From: Clostridium weizhouense
Lineage (GTDB): Bacteria; Bacillota; Clostridia; Clostridiales; Clostridiaceae
Length of the DNA: 64,000 nucleotides
Reading direction: 5' to 3'
Assembly (NCBI RefSeq): GCF_019431045.1
Contig: NZ_JAHXPT010000017.1
Span: 1-64,000, forward strand
The notes under the pieces: generated by a model
What the model saw: the letters and a program-made list of their open reading frames with translations, nothing else
Databases searched by the model: none
Told to the model about the DNA's origin: nothing
Translations under genes and position numbers: made by a program
Part shown: positions 8,562 to 17,818 of the stretch, piece by piece
How positions within the stretch are numbered: the stretch's first letter is position 1
Layout of the letters: every line of letters starts with the position of its first letter

Positions 8562-8810
8562 TTAACTACTTTTAATTACTTTTTCTAGTATAAGAATAGA
8601 ATAAATAATAGTAATAAAGACTCCTAAGAAAGAAATTATTGTTATTATTCTTGATGACCAAGAAAGTAGAAAAATGCTTATTGTATTTAAATTATTAGGA
8701 TCAAATAATGTAAATATAGAACCTAGGCTTTCGTGAACTAGATTGTTATTTAAAAGAGTTAAAACTATTCCACAAATTAATCCCATTATTAAATCTATAT
8801 ATTTGTGCAT
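8562..8810 (-). CDS. Small membrane protein at end of ABC operon (82 aa)
   Basis: A good binding site (AAAGGGGATATATGT) precedes the ATG at 8810. The protein has two to three hydrophobic segments (LIMGLICGIVLTLL; IITIISFLGVFITIIYSILIL) and no recognisable motif. It lies 50 bases after the last gene of the ABC operon on the same strand. Small membrane proteins at this position in bacteriocin or self-protection operons are often immunity factors. Here that is only an inference from position. Confidence 0.6.
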   Translation of the reverse strand: MHKYIDLIMGLICGIVLTLLNNNLVHESLGSIFTLFDPNNLNTISIFLLSWSSRIITIISFLGVFITIIYSILILEKVIKSS

Positions 8811-8859
8811 ACATATATCCCCTTTATTAAAATATATTGTAATTACATATTAAAAATTT

Positions 8860-9570
8860 TTATGCTTTTGCAGTAACTTTACACGAAATAAAAATAAAAA
8901 CAAAACTAAAAAAAATTAAAATTAATCTATTTAATATATAGTACTCTGGTGAAATAATATAATAAAAATTATTTGTATTTGCTCCAATAGAAAAAATCTT
9001 AAACATTGAACCTGATGATAATAAATCAATACAATAATATGATGTTAAAATTAATATTGCTGCATAAATATTCTTAAAAACAGTTATTATTAATAACACT
9101 AATGAACATAGAAATAATATATTAGGTATAAATCTAGCACTTAAAAGTAAATTTTTTATATCTAAAAATGATATATTTCTATAATAAATTAACCCAGTAA
9201 CGAATGATCCAAAAGAAAATGCTAATGAATATATAAGCCATCTATACAGTACTATATAATTAAATTCATTTCGATTATAGAATGTAATTAATTCATACAT
9301 TCCAATACTATAATCTTGATAAAAAACATATATTATAGTAAATGCTGATATTAATGGAATAATATAATCATATAAATTATCACAGCTTTTTAATTTATAT
9401 CCAATTGCAATAGATTTTAAATAATTTGAAGGTGCAGGTGAAATTAATGATATAATAAACATTAAAATCAAAATTAAACCTGTAAATTTTACTTTCTTTT
9501 GTTTTACATCATATATTTTAAAATAATTATTATAAAATCCCTTGCTGTTTTTGAATATATACATATGCAT
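8860..9570 (-). CDS. ABC-2-like permease (236 aa)
   Basis: Six predicted membrane segments and little else, as expected of an ABC-2-type permease subunit (…LISPAPSNYLKSI… loop, then IIPLISAFTIIYVFYQDYS). The ATG at 9570 lies inside the end of the ATPase gene (41-base overlap), which implies translational coupling. It would form the membrane channel with the ATPase at 9530-10414 and with the membrane half of the 10427-11980 protein. No close family was recognised. Confidence 0.7.
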   Translation of the reverse strand: MHMYIFKNSKGFYNNYFKIYDVKQKKVKFTGLILILMFIISLISPAPSNYLKSIAIGYKLKSCDNLYDYIIPLISAFTIIYVFYQDYSIGMYELITFYNRNEFNYIVLYRWLIYSLAFSFGSFVTGLIYYRNISFLDIKNLLLSARFIPNILFLCSLVLLIITVFKNIYAAILILTSYYCIDLLSSGSMFKIFSIGANTNNFYYIISPEYYILNRLILIFFSFVFIFISCKVTAKA

Positions 9571-10414
9571 TTTCTAAAGAAACCTCCTTCTCAGGTTTAC
9601 TATTATTAATTTCACAAGAATTCTTAATAAATTTAATTTTAACCTCTTTATTATTTAAACGTTTTTCTTCTATTACAACTACAGATTTTCTTATTTCTTT
9701 TAAATTTTCCACATTGCAAATAACACTATAAATATTAGGAGCTGATTTTCCTATTATATCACTAACAGACCCATTAAATTTTATTGATCCGTTATTAATA
9801 ACTAACACATTATCACTATATAATTCAGCATCTTCTATTATATGTGTTGATATTAAAGTTATCCTATCATGTCCAATTTCAGAAAGATAATGTCTAAATT
9901 CTAGTCTTTGTTCTGGATCTAGTCCAACTGTTGGTTCATCAATTATTATTAATTTAGAATCTCCTAATACAGCTTGTGCTATCCCTAATCGTCTCTTATA
10001 TCCACCAGAATATTTAGAAACAGGACGTTTTATAACTTCATTTAAATTAAACTTGTATATAACTTCCTCCAATATCTTTTCTTTTTTATGTTTATCAATA
10101 TTCTTAATATCACATACGTAAGATAAAAAATCATATCCTAATACATTAGGATATATATCAAAATTTTGTGGTAAGTACCCGATCTCATTCAATCCAATAT
10201 TTTGTGCATACAATAAATCTTTTCCATTAAGTTCAATCTTACCACTTTTAGGCTTTTTTAATCCTGTAATAATTTTCATTAATGTAGTTTTTCCAGCTCC
10301 ATTATTCCCCAACAAAGCAGTAATACCATTATTACAATTACAAGAAATATTATTTAATATTTTTTTATTACCATAAGAAAAATTAACATTACTAATAGAT
10401 AAATTATTTTCCAT
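9530..10414 (-). CDS. ABC transporter ATPase (294 aa)
   Basis: A complete ATPase subunit: Walker A GNNGAGKTT (residues 36-44), Q-loop YLPQNFDIYP, signature SKYSGGYKRR, Walker B LIIIDEPTVGLDP and switch His in ISTHIIED. The SGGYKRR form and the C-terminal extension of about 80 residues are those of ABC-2/CcmA-type drug or lantibiotic-immunity transporters. It lies between two permease genes, with 12 bases to the upstream one and overlapping the downstream one, so the three are co-translated. Confidence 0.88.
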   Translation of the reverse strand: MENNLSISNVNFSYGNKKILNNISCNCNNGITALLGNNGAGKTTLMKIITGLKKPKSGKIELNGKDLLYAQNIGLNEIGYLPQNFDIYPNVLGYDFLSYVCDIKNIDKHKKEKILEEVIYKFNLNEVIKRPVSKYSGGYKRRLGIAQAVLGDSKLIIIDEPTVGLDPEQRLEFRHYLSEIGHDRITLISTHIIEDAELYSDNVLVINNGSIKFNGSVSDIIGKSAPNIYSVICNVENLKEIRKSVVVIEEKRLNNKEVKIKFIKNSCEINNSKPEKEVSLENAYVYIQKQQGIL

Positions 10415-10426
10415 ACTTATAAACTC

Positions 10427-11980
10427 CTATATCTCATTTATTATTAAAGTATCTTCAAATATTTGCACACTTGAGTTTATATCATTATTTAGTGTATTAA
10501 TATCCCAAATACCACCTATAACCTTTTTAAATTTTCGACTTTTTAAAAATTCCAAATCAGCTTCAGATAAACCATCAGTTACATTTAATTTTGAAATATA
10601 TTTGTCTAATCTAGATTTTAACTGTTGTGAATTTTGATTTATTGGAATAATATATTGGCAATTATCTATAAATTCTTCTTTATAATCACCTGAAAATACA
10701 TTTACTCCTAAGGACTTTCCTTGAAATTTATAAACATTATCACATTTATCTATAATATTTAAATTAGAATATACTTGTTTATTTGCTTTGATATTAACAT
10801 TAAAATCTATCACATAGTTATTATTTATTTTTGGATACCATGAAAATGTTGATTCAGGTAAATTAACTGCTAAATTACTAACATAGTAAACACTCATACC
10901 AAGATCATTTTCTACAAAAACATTACCACTATATTCAATTACTATATCTACTAACGTACCTTTATTAAATTTATGTTTTATATACAAATTATTATCTTCA
11001 TGTTCAAAATTAACATCAACATTATTTATAGATACTTTATTTATTTTAAATAACTTGTCTAATAACAATACAATTTCTTCTGAATCATCATTAATATTTA
11101 TGTTAATATGAGTTGTATTTTTTATATTATTACTTATATCTATATTCATATCATAAGATTTAATAGTATATTTTGTATTAACTAAATCTTTATATTCTAT
11201 GGTGGTGGTAGTACTTCTATTAATATCGTTATAATAAACAATACTAATCATTCCTAAAAAAATTGTGATTATAAAAATAATATATTTTAATCTTTTATTA
11301 TTTTTATTAACTATAAAACTAATTGAAAGTATAAGTGCTGCTATAAGTACTATAAATACTTTATCTAAATAGTATAAAGTATTAAAAATTTCTCCACAAA
11401 TATAATTTCCACCCATTAATGTAGAATCATCAAAAATATTAAATAATTTGTATAATACTTTTGTCGATGGATTATATAATTCAAAAATAAATAAACCGTA
11501 TACTATAATTGATAATAACATAGCAAAAATATTTCTACATATACACCCTATAGTAGAACCTATTACAGACGCAATTAGATTACTTAAATTCCATACTATA
11601 CAAAAATTAATAATTCCTCTTAAATCAAAGCTATATTCAAAACTTTTATTTCTAAATATAATTATAACTAACATTGGAATAAGAATTGTAAGTATTGAGA
11701 TTATAAAACCAGTAATTATTATAGCTAATTGTTTTTTTAATATATTATTTTCTAATAAATTTAGAATATCATAATCCTTATACATAACATATGTACTACT
11801 TATAAGTAAAAATAAATTTGAACAAATAAATCCAAAGCAGTATACTTGACTAAATACAAAAATTGATTGTCTTAATGCTCCACATTGTTTATAAGTTAAA
11901 AATATATTTAATAATATTGCTATTAAAAACAATGGATTTTTAATCATTATTTTTAAGTAAAATCTAATTATTTTTTTCAT
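10427..11980 (-). CDS. ABC-2 permease fused to M1-aminopeptidase-like N-domain
   Basis: About 517 residues from the ATG at 11980 (AAAGGA upstream; an in-frame extension to 12082 has no ribosome site). Residues 1-270 hold about seven membrane segments of a permease. The rest is a large extracytoplasmic part, rich in Asn and beta-like patterns (NINDDSEEIVLLLDKLFKIN, FSWYPKINNNYVIDFNVNI). It resembles the first, non-catalytic beta domain of M1 aminopeptidases, as in fused 'ABC permease/M1 peptidase' proteins. The zinc motif HExxH and the catalytic domain are missing, so it is not expected to be a peptidase. Capturing a peptide outside the membrane would fit. Family call from memory. Confidence 0.6.
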   Translation of the reverse strand: MKKIIRFYLKIMIKNPLFLIAILLNIFLTYKQCGALRQSIFVFSQVYCFGFICSNLFLLISSTYVMYKDYDILNLLENNILKKQLAIIITGFIISILTILIPMLVIIIFRNKSFEYSFDLRGIINFCIVWNLSNLIASVIGSTIGCICRNIFAMLLSIIVYGLFIFELYNPSTKVLYKLFNIFDDSTLMGGNYICGEIFNTLYYLDKVFIVLIAALILSISFIVNKNNKRLKYIIFIITIFLGMISIVYYNDINRSTTTTIEYKDLVNTKYTIKSYDMNIDISNNIKNTTHINININDDSEEIVLLLDKLFKINKVSINNVDVNFEHEDNNLYIKHKFNKGTLVDIVIEYSGNVFVENDLGMSVYYVSNLAVNLPESTFSWYPKINNNYVIDFNVNIKANKQVYSNLNIIDKCDNVYKFQGKSLGVNVFSGDYKEEFIDNCQYIIPINQNSQQLKSRLDKYISKLNVTDGLSEADLEFLKSRKFKKVIGGIWDINTLNNDINSSVQIFEDTLIINEI

Positions 11981-12043
11981 ATTTTGTATATCCTTTCTGT
12001 AACTAATAACAGTTCTACAAATTATACTATTGATTCTATAAAT

Positions 12044-12070
12044 AAACACTATCAAAACTTGATAGTGTTT
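12044..12070. terminator. Hairpin between small peptide and ABC operon
   Basis: A 12-base perfect stem, AAACACTATCAA / TTGATAGTGTTT, around a loop of three to four bases. It lies downstream of the 27-aa peptide and just upstream of the ABC operon on the same strand, so it could be an attenuating terminator or an operator. Confidence 0.6.
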
Positions 12071-12123
12071 ATTTATCTTCAAATTAAATTTTCTTAATCT
12101 ATAGATAGATCAGCTTCTGAAGT

Positions 12124-12207
12124 CTAGAATACAAAGGCATTAGTAGCAACACAACTAAATAATGAAACTGATAACATAAGTGCAAGTATTAATTTTTTCT
12201 TATTCAT
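12124..12207 (-). CDS. Signal-peptide-like small peptide (27 aa, possibly truncated)
   Basis: Reads MNKKKLILALMLSVSLFSCV followed by ATNAFVF and an amber TAG; nine more in-frame codons (TSEADLSID) then reach an ochre stop. Lys-rich start, hydrophobic core and an Ala-x-Ala-like end make a signal peptide with almost nothing behind it. This is the shape of exported signalling peptides read by Rgg/RRNPP-type regulators, or of a secreted peptide gene truncated by a nonsense mutation. It is the first gene of the leftward ABC operon, about 140 bases upstream. Confidence 0.5.
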   Translation of the reverse strand: MNKKKLILALMLSVSLFSCVATNAFVF

Positions 12208-12502
12208 ATAATGCTGCTAACATTCTTTTTAATACTTGTACATATTTTTAACACTTGTATATATTACCATAATAATTAAATTATTTCATTTTTTTATTAC
12301 TGCTAGCTAGTATTACTTATATATCTATTTGTATAAAATTCCTATAATTCATAAAAAATACACAATTTAAAAAAAATTATAATTATGGAGGTGTTTTGAA
12401 ATTATTGAAGAATATTATGTAGGTAACAAAAAAATAAATTTTAAACTACTTTAAACTTTAATTTTTTGTTTTAATATATTTTGAAAGGGATGTTAGCTTA
12501 AC

Positions 12503-13045
12503 ATGAAAATTATTCCATTATCGTTGGAAAATAAAAATTACATAAAACAATGTGCAATGCTACTAAAGACTAATTTTAAAGATTTTTATAATATTGAAAT
12601 TGCAAAAAAAGCAATTCTTAATTCTATAGATGAACATAAAATTAGTATTATTGCAGTTGATGAAAATAATAAGGTGCTTGGATGGATTTGTGGAGTTGAA
12701 GAGTACAATGCACATGTTTGGGAAATACAACCTTTAGTAGTACGTAAAGAAAATCAAGGAAATGGCATTGGAAAATTGCTTATTTGTGAATTTGAAAGGC
12801 TGGTTGCTTTAAGGGGAGGTATCACAATCATATTAGGTACACAAGATGATAATAATAGTACAAGTTTAAGTGGAAAAGATATATATACAGATATTTTCAA
12901 GCAAATAGAAAATATAAAAAATTTAAAGCATAATACTTATGAATTCTGCTTAAAACTTGGATATAAAATAATTGGTGTAATACCAGATTCAAATGGTATT
13001 GGAAAACCAGACATTCTAATGGCTAAAAGAGTAATATATAATTAA
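12503..13045 (+). CDS. GNAT acetyltransferase, aminoglycoside 6'-N-acetyltransferase-like
   Basis: A 180-residue GNAT enzyme. It transfers acetyl from acetyl-CoA; the pyrophosphate-binding loop is in VRKENQGNGIGKLL (residues 86-99). The later part, GTQDDNNSTSLSGKDIYTD… and …YEFCLKLGYKIIGVIPDSNG, then GKPDILMAKR, matches the pattern of the AAC(6')-I aminoglycoside acetyltransferases of enterococci (AAC(6')-Ii type) almost block for block. It stands alone, with GAAAGGGATG upstream. By family it would acetylate the 6'-amino group of kanamycin- or tobramycin-like drugs. Activity against any drug is not proven by sequence. Confidence 0.8.
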   Translation: MKIIPLSLENKNYIKQCAMLLKTNFKDFYNIEIAKKAILNSIDEHKISIIAVDENNKVLGWICGVEEYNAHVWEIQPLVVRKENQGNGIGKLLICEFERLVALRGGITIILGTQDDNNSTSLSGKDIYTDIFKQIENIKNLKHNTYEFCLKLGYKIIGVIPDSNGIGKPDILMAKRVIYN

Positions 13046-13205
13046 TATATTATATTTAGTTCAGTTTAGATAAATTGACCCTATAAATAATTTTTGTAAA
13101 CTGAATAAAATTAACTTCTTCTTTACAATAATTTGTTAATTATCTAAACAGTGCAATGTCAGTAAGCTAAGTTTTAAAATTTTTACAAGATATAGTTTTT
13201 CAAGG

Positions 13206-13231
13206 AAAAGTCTATGTTTTCATAGACTTTT
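13206..13231. terminator. Terminator hairpin
   Basis: AAAAGTCTATG / CATAGACTTTT with a TTTT loop. It lies 160 bases after the acetyltransferase in an otherwise empty 330-base gap, and can end transcription from either side. Confidence 0.65.
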
Positions 13232-13374
13232 CTAAAATATTATATAAGATAAAAGCTTGTGCACATATAACATCTAAAATTTAATCATTTTTGGATGCTC
13301 ATTTATAATCAATAAAAGAATATATCTTAAATGTCTTAAACTTTTATTAATCAAGTAGTAAGTAGAAAATAATA

Positions 13375-14838
13375 CTAAATTAATTGATCATTCAAAGTAT
13401 TTAACTCATAATTTCTATCTTGATCTACTTCAAGTTTAGCTTTTTCCTTACTTGATAAGGCTCTATATTCAACATTAAATTGAAACATTTTATTATAATA
13501 CGTAAAATCTTTAATAATTATCTTATTATTTTTAAGTTCTTCAAGAGAAGCTTTAATTCTATCTCTTTGCCTATAGTGATTTTTAGTATTCCAATAAATT
13601 GCTGTAGAAAACTCATTTAGATAGATATCTTCATTAAAACTTTTTTTATTAATTTCTGCTCTATATCTTCTTTTTTGTAGCCAAATAGCCAGTTGCTGAG
13701 AATCATCGCTTAAACTATTAAATACACTTTCGTCATATTCTAACGTGCTCTTTTTTATTATTAATTCTTTTAAAATATTACCTAAATAAACCTCAGCTAT
13801 TTTGGTGCCATTTAATGTATATATCTTGCTTTCTAAAAAGACCCCATTAACAGAAGTACCTTCAATATTGTAAGATAATTTTATACTTCCAAGCTTAGCT
13901 ATAGAGTCTTCAACTGCTTCATAATTCTTTTTTCCATCAGTTAAACCAATGTCTTTTAGAATTAAATGTATACTCTTTATAATTGGTTCCCCTAAAACCA
14001 TCTTATGAAAATGAGTATAATAATACCTTATAATCTTAACGTCTATTCTATTTAAATATTTAACTGCTTTTATAAAAGCTATTTGTGTTAATAAATCATT
14101 TACTAAAAGTGGATTTCCACCACTTTTAATTTGAAGATATGTACTTTGCTCTAATTGAATTAAAAGTTCATTTTGTTCTTCCTGTCCAATCATAATAAAT
14201 CTATCTATTGTAGAATTTGGACTAAAATCATTTGATTTATCTAAAGTAATTTTTTGATCTTTTGTTAATAAATCTACTCTTCCAGTTGTATCTATCGGTA
14301 TGTCTCCTAATATACTTGGAACTTTAGTCACATTATTATTAATGATTTCAATTTCCTTATCATACCTTGAATAAATAATTAATATATCATTTTTAAAAGC
14401 TGTTCTAATAGAAACTTTACTTAAATCAGAAAGATACATAAACTCAGTAAGTAAAGAATTATCATCTCTTTTCCAATCCATAATTTTCTCTATAAGCTTT
14501 GTTTTATATAATTCACTATTTTTAACACCAAAATAACTTTTATACTTTCTTAAAGGCAAAGTTTTATCTAAAACCATCTTATATTGATACTCAGAAAATT
14601 CAATTTCTTTAGAAAGTGTACTATTGTTACTTTTTAAAAGTTTGTTCACCCATCTAGTTTTAGTTGTTTTAATGGCTCTATTTAAATTTTTTACTATAAA
14701 ATCTTTATTATGAATATTGTCTAACATTTTAATATCTCCAGATAAACTAATAAAAAATGTATTAAAATTATCTTTTAAGATACTCTCATATTTAGGCTTC
14801 AATGTTTTATATATTTCTTCTTTAAAGGCCTCAATCAT
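13375..14838 (-). CDS. Putative plasmid replication-associated protein (487 aa)
   Basis: Starts at the ATG at 14838 behind AAAAGGAGTGG. It is a soluble, lysine-rich protein, largely helical. Its C-terminal third (…RYRAEINKKSF… FSTAIYWNTKNHYRQRDRIKASLEELKNNK) looks like the winged-helix segments of iteron-type initiators. I do not recognise a named family. The support for replication is positional: it diverges from an iteron-bearing, gene-free stretch of almost 1 kb, with another Rep-like gene on the far side. A role in origin firing or copy control is inferred. Confidence 0.5.
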   Translation of the reverse strand: MIEAFKEEIYKTLKPKYESILKDNFNTFFISLSGDIKMLDNIHNKDFIVKNLNRAIKTTKTRWVNKLLKSNNSTLSKEIEFSEYQYKMVLDKTLPLRKYKSYFGVKNSELYKTKLIEKIMDWKRDDNSLLTEFMYLSDLSKVSIRTAFKNDILIIYSRYDKEIEIINNNVTKVPSILGDIPIDTTGRVDLLTKDQKITLDKSNDFSPNSTIDRFIMIGQEEQNELLIQLEQSTYLQIKSGGNPLLVNDLLTQIAFIKAVKYLNRIDVKIIRYYYTHFHKMVLGEPIIKSIHLILKDIGLTDGKKNYEAVEDSIAKLGSIKLSYNIEGTSVNGVFLESKIYTLNGTKIAEVYLGNILKELIIKKSTLEYDESVFNSLSDDSQQLAIWLQKRRYRAEINKKSFNEDIYLNEFSTAIYWNTKNHYRQRDRIKASLEELKNNKIIIKDFTYYNKMFQFNVEYRALSSKEKAKLEVDQDRNYELNTLNDQLI

Positions 14839-15816
14839 ATTTTCCACTCCTTTTTTGTAGTATATCATAAGATCTAAATTATTTGCTACTAATGATATTT
14901 ACTTATTTTAAAGTACATTAGAATAAATAATAAACTATGTATGTTGCAATAAGAAATTCTAAAAGAAATTAACAATTTAGGCACATGAAAATATTTAATA
15001 TACTTTAGTTTCTTTTTAAATAATTAAACATCTATATAAGTTGCAGTAAAGACTTTAACATTACTATTTAGATTTAAAGTTGTGTCAATTACTTGAATAT
15101 AACGGTATTATCGCAACTTATATATTTATAATTTAACATTAAAAATAAGCTTTAATATATGTAAAAATTTAACCACTGTGAAAAAGTAACCGTACTAAGT
15201 GAAAAAATTTCAGTCCCTCAACCGTACTGAGTGACAATTGTGCAAGATGAACCGTACTGAGTGAAAAAAATTTATGTGTTTTAGTTGAATATTAGTTAAG
15301 TTTTAATATTATAGCTTGCAACGTCCTAATTTATTCAAATTTATTCCTTTATTTTGAAAATTATCTTGTAAAAATAAAAAAAATTATATTTTTTTTAAAA
15401 ATTTTTTTTAAAGTATTTATTCAATATTTTTATTTTTTTGTAGTAATATGTAAAAAAATCGTTGTTTTATTACCGTACTGAGTGAAAAAACACACCTACT
15501 TTTGGTAATTTTCGTGCTGTGTGTCAAAAATGAACCGTACTGAGTGAAAAAAATTTATGAAAATTTGTGATTTTAGATTTTTGAATTTTTAAAAACCCAC
15601 CTAAAGCCAGTGTTTTCAACACTTTCAGCTTTTGTCATAAAATTTACGTATCTAAATGGAAAAATGCCCTCAAACCCGCATTCCTTCGTCATAATTTGTT
15701 AGTTGTGTGTCAAAAATGAACCGTACTGAGTGAAAAAAATGACGTTTTTGCATTATTCTCATTTATAAAATACAATGAATTATAGAATATATCGATGAAA
15801 TGGAGGTGAAGAAGGA
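14839..15816. other. Putative replication origin with six iterons
   Basis: A gene-free 978-base region with six copies of ACCGTACTGAGTGAAAAAA or close variants, beginning at 15189, 15221, 15251, 15472, 15534 and 15720. The first reads CTAAGTG; the second ends GTGACAA. Copies 5 and 6 share a longer upstream match (GTGTGTCAAAAATGA). Between copies 3 and 4 is an extremely AT-rich tract (15355-15470), suited to DNA opening. Iterons plus an AT-rich segment next to initiator-like genes are the plan of a theta-type plasmid origin. Long-range dyad arms TATATAAGTTGC / GCAACTTATATA lie at about 15034 and 15115. Confidence 0.75.
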
Positions 15817-16911
15817 ATGGCTACTAAACTATATAATTCACATTTATCTAAGATAATATTTGAATGTAATGAATACTATATTCTTGATACATATATATCT
15901 TTAGCTTATGTATCTAGTGAAGTTAATTCAAAATATCTTATACAAACATTTAGTGATTCAAAAGCAGATCTTATAAATCTTGTTAGAAGAAATATGAATG
16001 CTTCATATAAGACAATATTTAATTGCATAGATAAATTAATAGAAAAGTCTATCTTATCTTTTGATAATGAATTACATAGTTGGGTTTTAGTTGATATGGA
16101 GAATATGACTAAATTAAAATATGATTCTAATAATGACTCTTATATGGAGTCAACAGGTTATACAAATATAAGAAATTTCTTCTTCACTGACGAATTTAGA
16201 AAAATGAAAGCTAGAGAAAAAAGGCTTATTATATATATGTCACAGCTATGTGATTCTAAAGCATCTAAATTTCATGATAGTTTTTCTATGAATCTTTTAA
16301 AGCCTAATAGTTCATGGATGAAAGTATTAAAAACTAAATCTAAGTATTACGCAAGATACACAATAAATAAGATGTTTACTAAATATGAAGATGTATTTAA
16401 AGATAATAGTGAAACTATGAGAACTAGGGATTTATCACCTAAAAAAACAACAAACTTTAAGTTTTACTTTGAGTGTCCAGCAATTGATACTAAAGTTTTA
16501 GAAGATCAATATATTGAACTTGTTAAACTTAATAATCCTAAAGAATATGAAATGGTTAAAGAAAAGATTAAATTTGGTGGAATAACCTTAACTAAAAAGC
16601 TAATAATGCACTTAGTTAGAGCTTTATCAAATCTTAAAGAGTGGTTTTTAAAAGAAAGAGTAGCTCAACTTATAATAAATAAATACATAGCTATTCAAAT
16701 TCATAAAAGCCGTGAAAATATAAAATCATTGCCAGCATATGCTGCAGCAGTGGTTAAAAGCGTTGTAAATGAATATAAAAACTTTAAAGAAATTCAAAAT
16801 ATAAATAATATAAGAAGATATGAACATGGAGAATACTTTATAGAATATACTAAAAATAAAGTTGATGATGATATAAATTTTGATATAAAAAAGGCTTTGG
16901 CCCTTTTATAA
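15817..16911 (+). CDS. Putative replication initiator (364 aa)
   Basis: Starts with GGAGGTGAAGAAGG before the ATG, 80 bases after the last iteron. The protein is basic and helical. An N-terminal region (residues 30-90, …VRRNMNASYKTIFNCIDKLIEKSIL…) reads like a winged-helix domain, and a second lies around residues 140-220. Two winged helices immediately beside iterons is the architecture of Rep initiators that bind iterons as monomers. I cannot name the family. No catalytic Tyr/HUH motifs of rolling-circle proteins are visible, which favours theta replication. Confidence 0.6.
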   Translation: MATKLYNSHLSKIIFECNEYYILDTYISLAYVSSEVNSKYLIQTFSDSKADLINLVRRNMNASYKTIFNCIDKLIEKSILSFDNELHSWVLVDMENMTKLKYDSNNDSYMESTGYTNIRNFFFTDEFRKMKAREKRLIIYMSQLCDSKASKFHDSFSMNLLKPNSSWMKVLKTKSKYYARYTINKMFTKYEDVFKDNSETMRTRDLSPKKTTNFKFYFECPAIDTKVLEDQYIELVKLNNPKEYEMVKEKIKFGGITLTKKLIMHLVRALSNLKEWFLKERVAQLIINKYIAIQIHKSRENIKSLPAYAAAVVKSVVNEYKNFKEIQNINNIRRYEHGEYFIEYTKNKVDDDINFDIKKALALL

Positions 16912-16959
16912 ATATTCTAACCTAAGATATTATAAACTTTTGCTATGTTTTAAGTAAAT

Positions 16960-17231
16960 GTTGATATTGTAGTATAAACAGACTTCTTATCATCAGATAA
17001 AGCTTGTCTTTAGCTGATGGTTAGAAGTCGTTATCCAGGAGCTAGTAGCTGTTATAGAATTACAGCTACTAGCTATCGGATAAAGCTCATGTACAGAATT
17101 GAAATAGGAAACTCTCCTCATGTACATTCGTGGAGTAAGTTCGAAGAACCAAATATAAAATTTGGATTCTCACTTAAGAGTTCTAAAAAGCAAATTCCAA
17201 TGCCAGTTCGCCCTTATACTACAATATCAAC
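16960..17231 (+). ncRNA. Candidate structured non-coding RNA, about 270 nt
   Basis: The ends form a perfect 18-bp stem: GTTGATATTGTAGTATAA (16960-16977) with TTATACTACAATATCAAC (17214-17231). Inside are a near-perfect 16-bp hairpin (16981-16996 with 17014-17029), a perfect 13-bp hairpin AGCTAGTAGCTGT / ACAGCTACTAGCT (17040-17052 with 17062-17074) enclosed by TTATCC/GGATAA (17031-17036 with 17078-17083), and a short CCAAAT/ATTTGG hairpin near 17149-17165. This multibranched shape marks a structured RNA rather than a gene; the 74-codon frame across it looks incidental. Size and form recall clostridial raiA-motif RNA, but I cannot confirm that. A reduced reverse copy lies at 42.83-42.98 kb. Confidence 0.7.
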
Positions 17232-17390
17232 ACTGTTCTAAAACATATTAAAAACTTTAAATTTTTTAATATTCTAGGTTTATTTGTGGTAATTTAAAAT
17301 ATAAATTAAAACTAAACCTTATAAAAAATGCCATTTATAATTACTTTAGGCACATGAAAAACATATAATGTATAAAACTTTTAAACTAAA

Positions 17391-17447
17391 AAAAGAAACA
17401 TGATGAATAATTTAGCTTGTTTTAGGCTAATATTTATCATGTTTCTT
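17391..17447. terminator. Strong bidirectional terminator
   Basis: AGAAACATGAT…TTAGC with GCTAA…ATCATGTTTCT is a long near-perfect stem. It is followed by TTCTTTTTT on the + strand and preceded by A-rich DNA. No gene ends immediately before it, so it may end the transcript of the structured RNA. Confidence 0.75.
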
Positions 17448-17818
17448 CTTTTTTAGGAGTAAATAACGTACAAAATGTAAAGTTGTAAAATTAAATATTA
17501 AAGTTATAAAAATATAGTTTAAAGTTATAAAATAAGTGGATAACCTTATGAAATTTTCTGTTCTTTTCTTTAAAATGTAAATCCTATCTAATCCCTTATA
17601 TATAAACACTTTAAACATAATATTTGCTCTCGATAAATTGTATGTAAATAATATTAATAGTATGTATATTTTATTAACTGTAAGAGATAAATATAAACTG
17701 TTAGATATGAAATTAACTAGATAAAGTCTTTTAATAAACCAGAAATTTATTTGAATGTACTTTATATTTAAATGAGATTAATGTGTAATAAAATAATATC
17801 AGAATATGGTGAATATTT

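Noticed and set aside
15189..15740. CRISPR array from the spaced ACCGTACTGAGTG repeats
   Set aside because: Spacing is irregular (about 30 to over 200 bases), the repeat is short and no cas genes are present. Iterons fit better.
17017..17241. 74-codon frame across the structured RNA
   Set aside because: It lies inside the hairpins, lacks a ribosome site, and its composition follows the stems. Treated as incidental.
17427..17618. 63-codon minus-strand frame
   Set aside because: It ends inside a terminator and has no start signal or family pattern.
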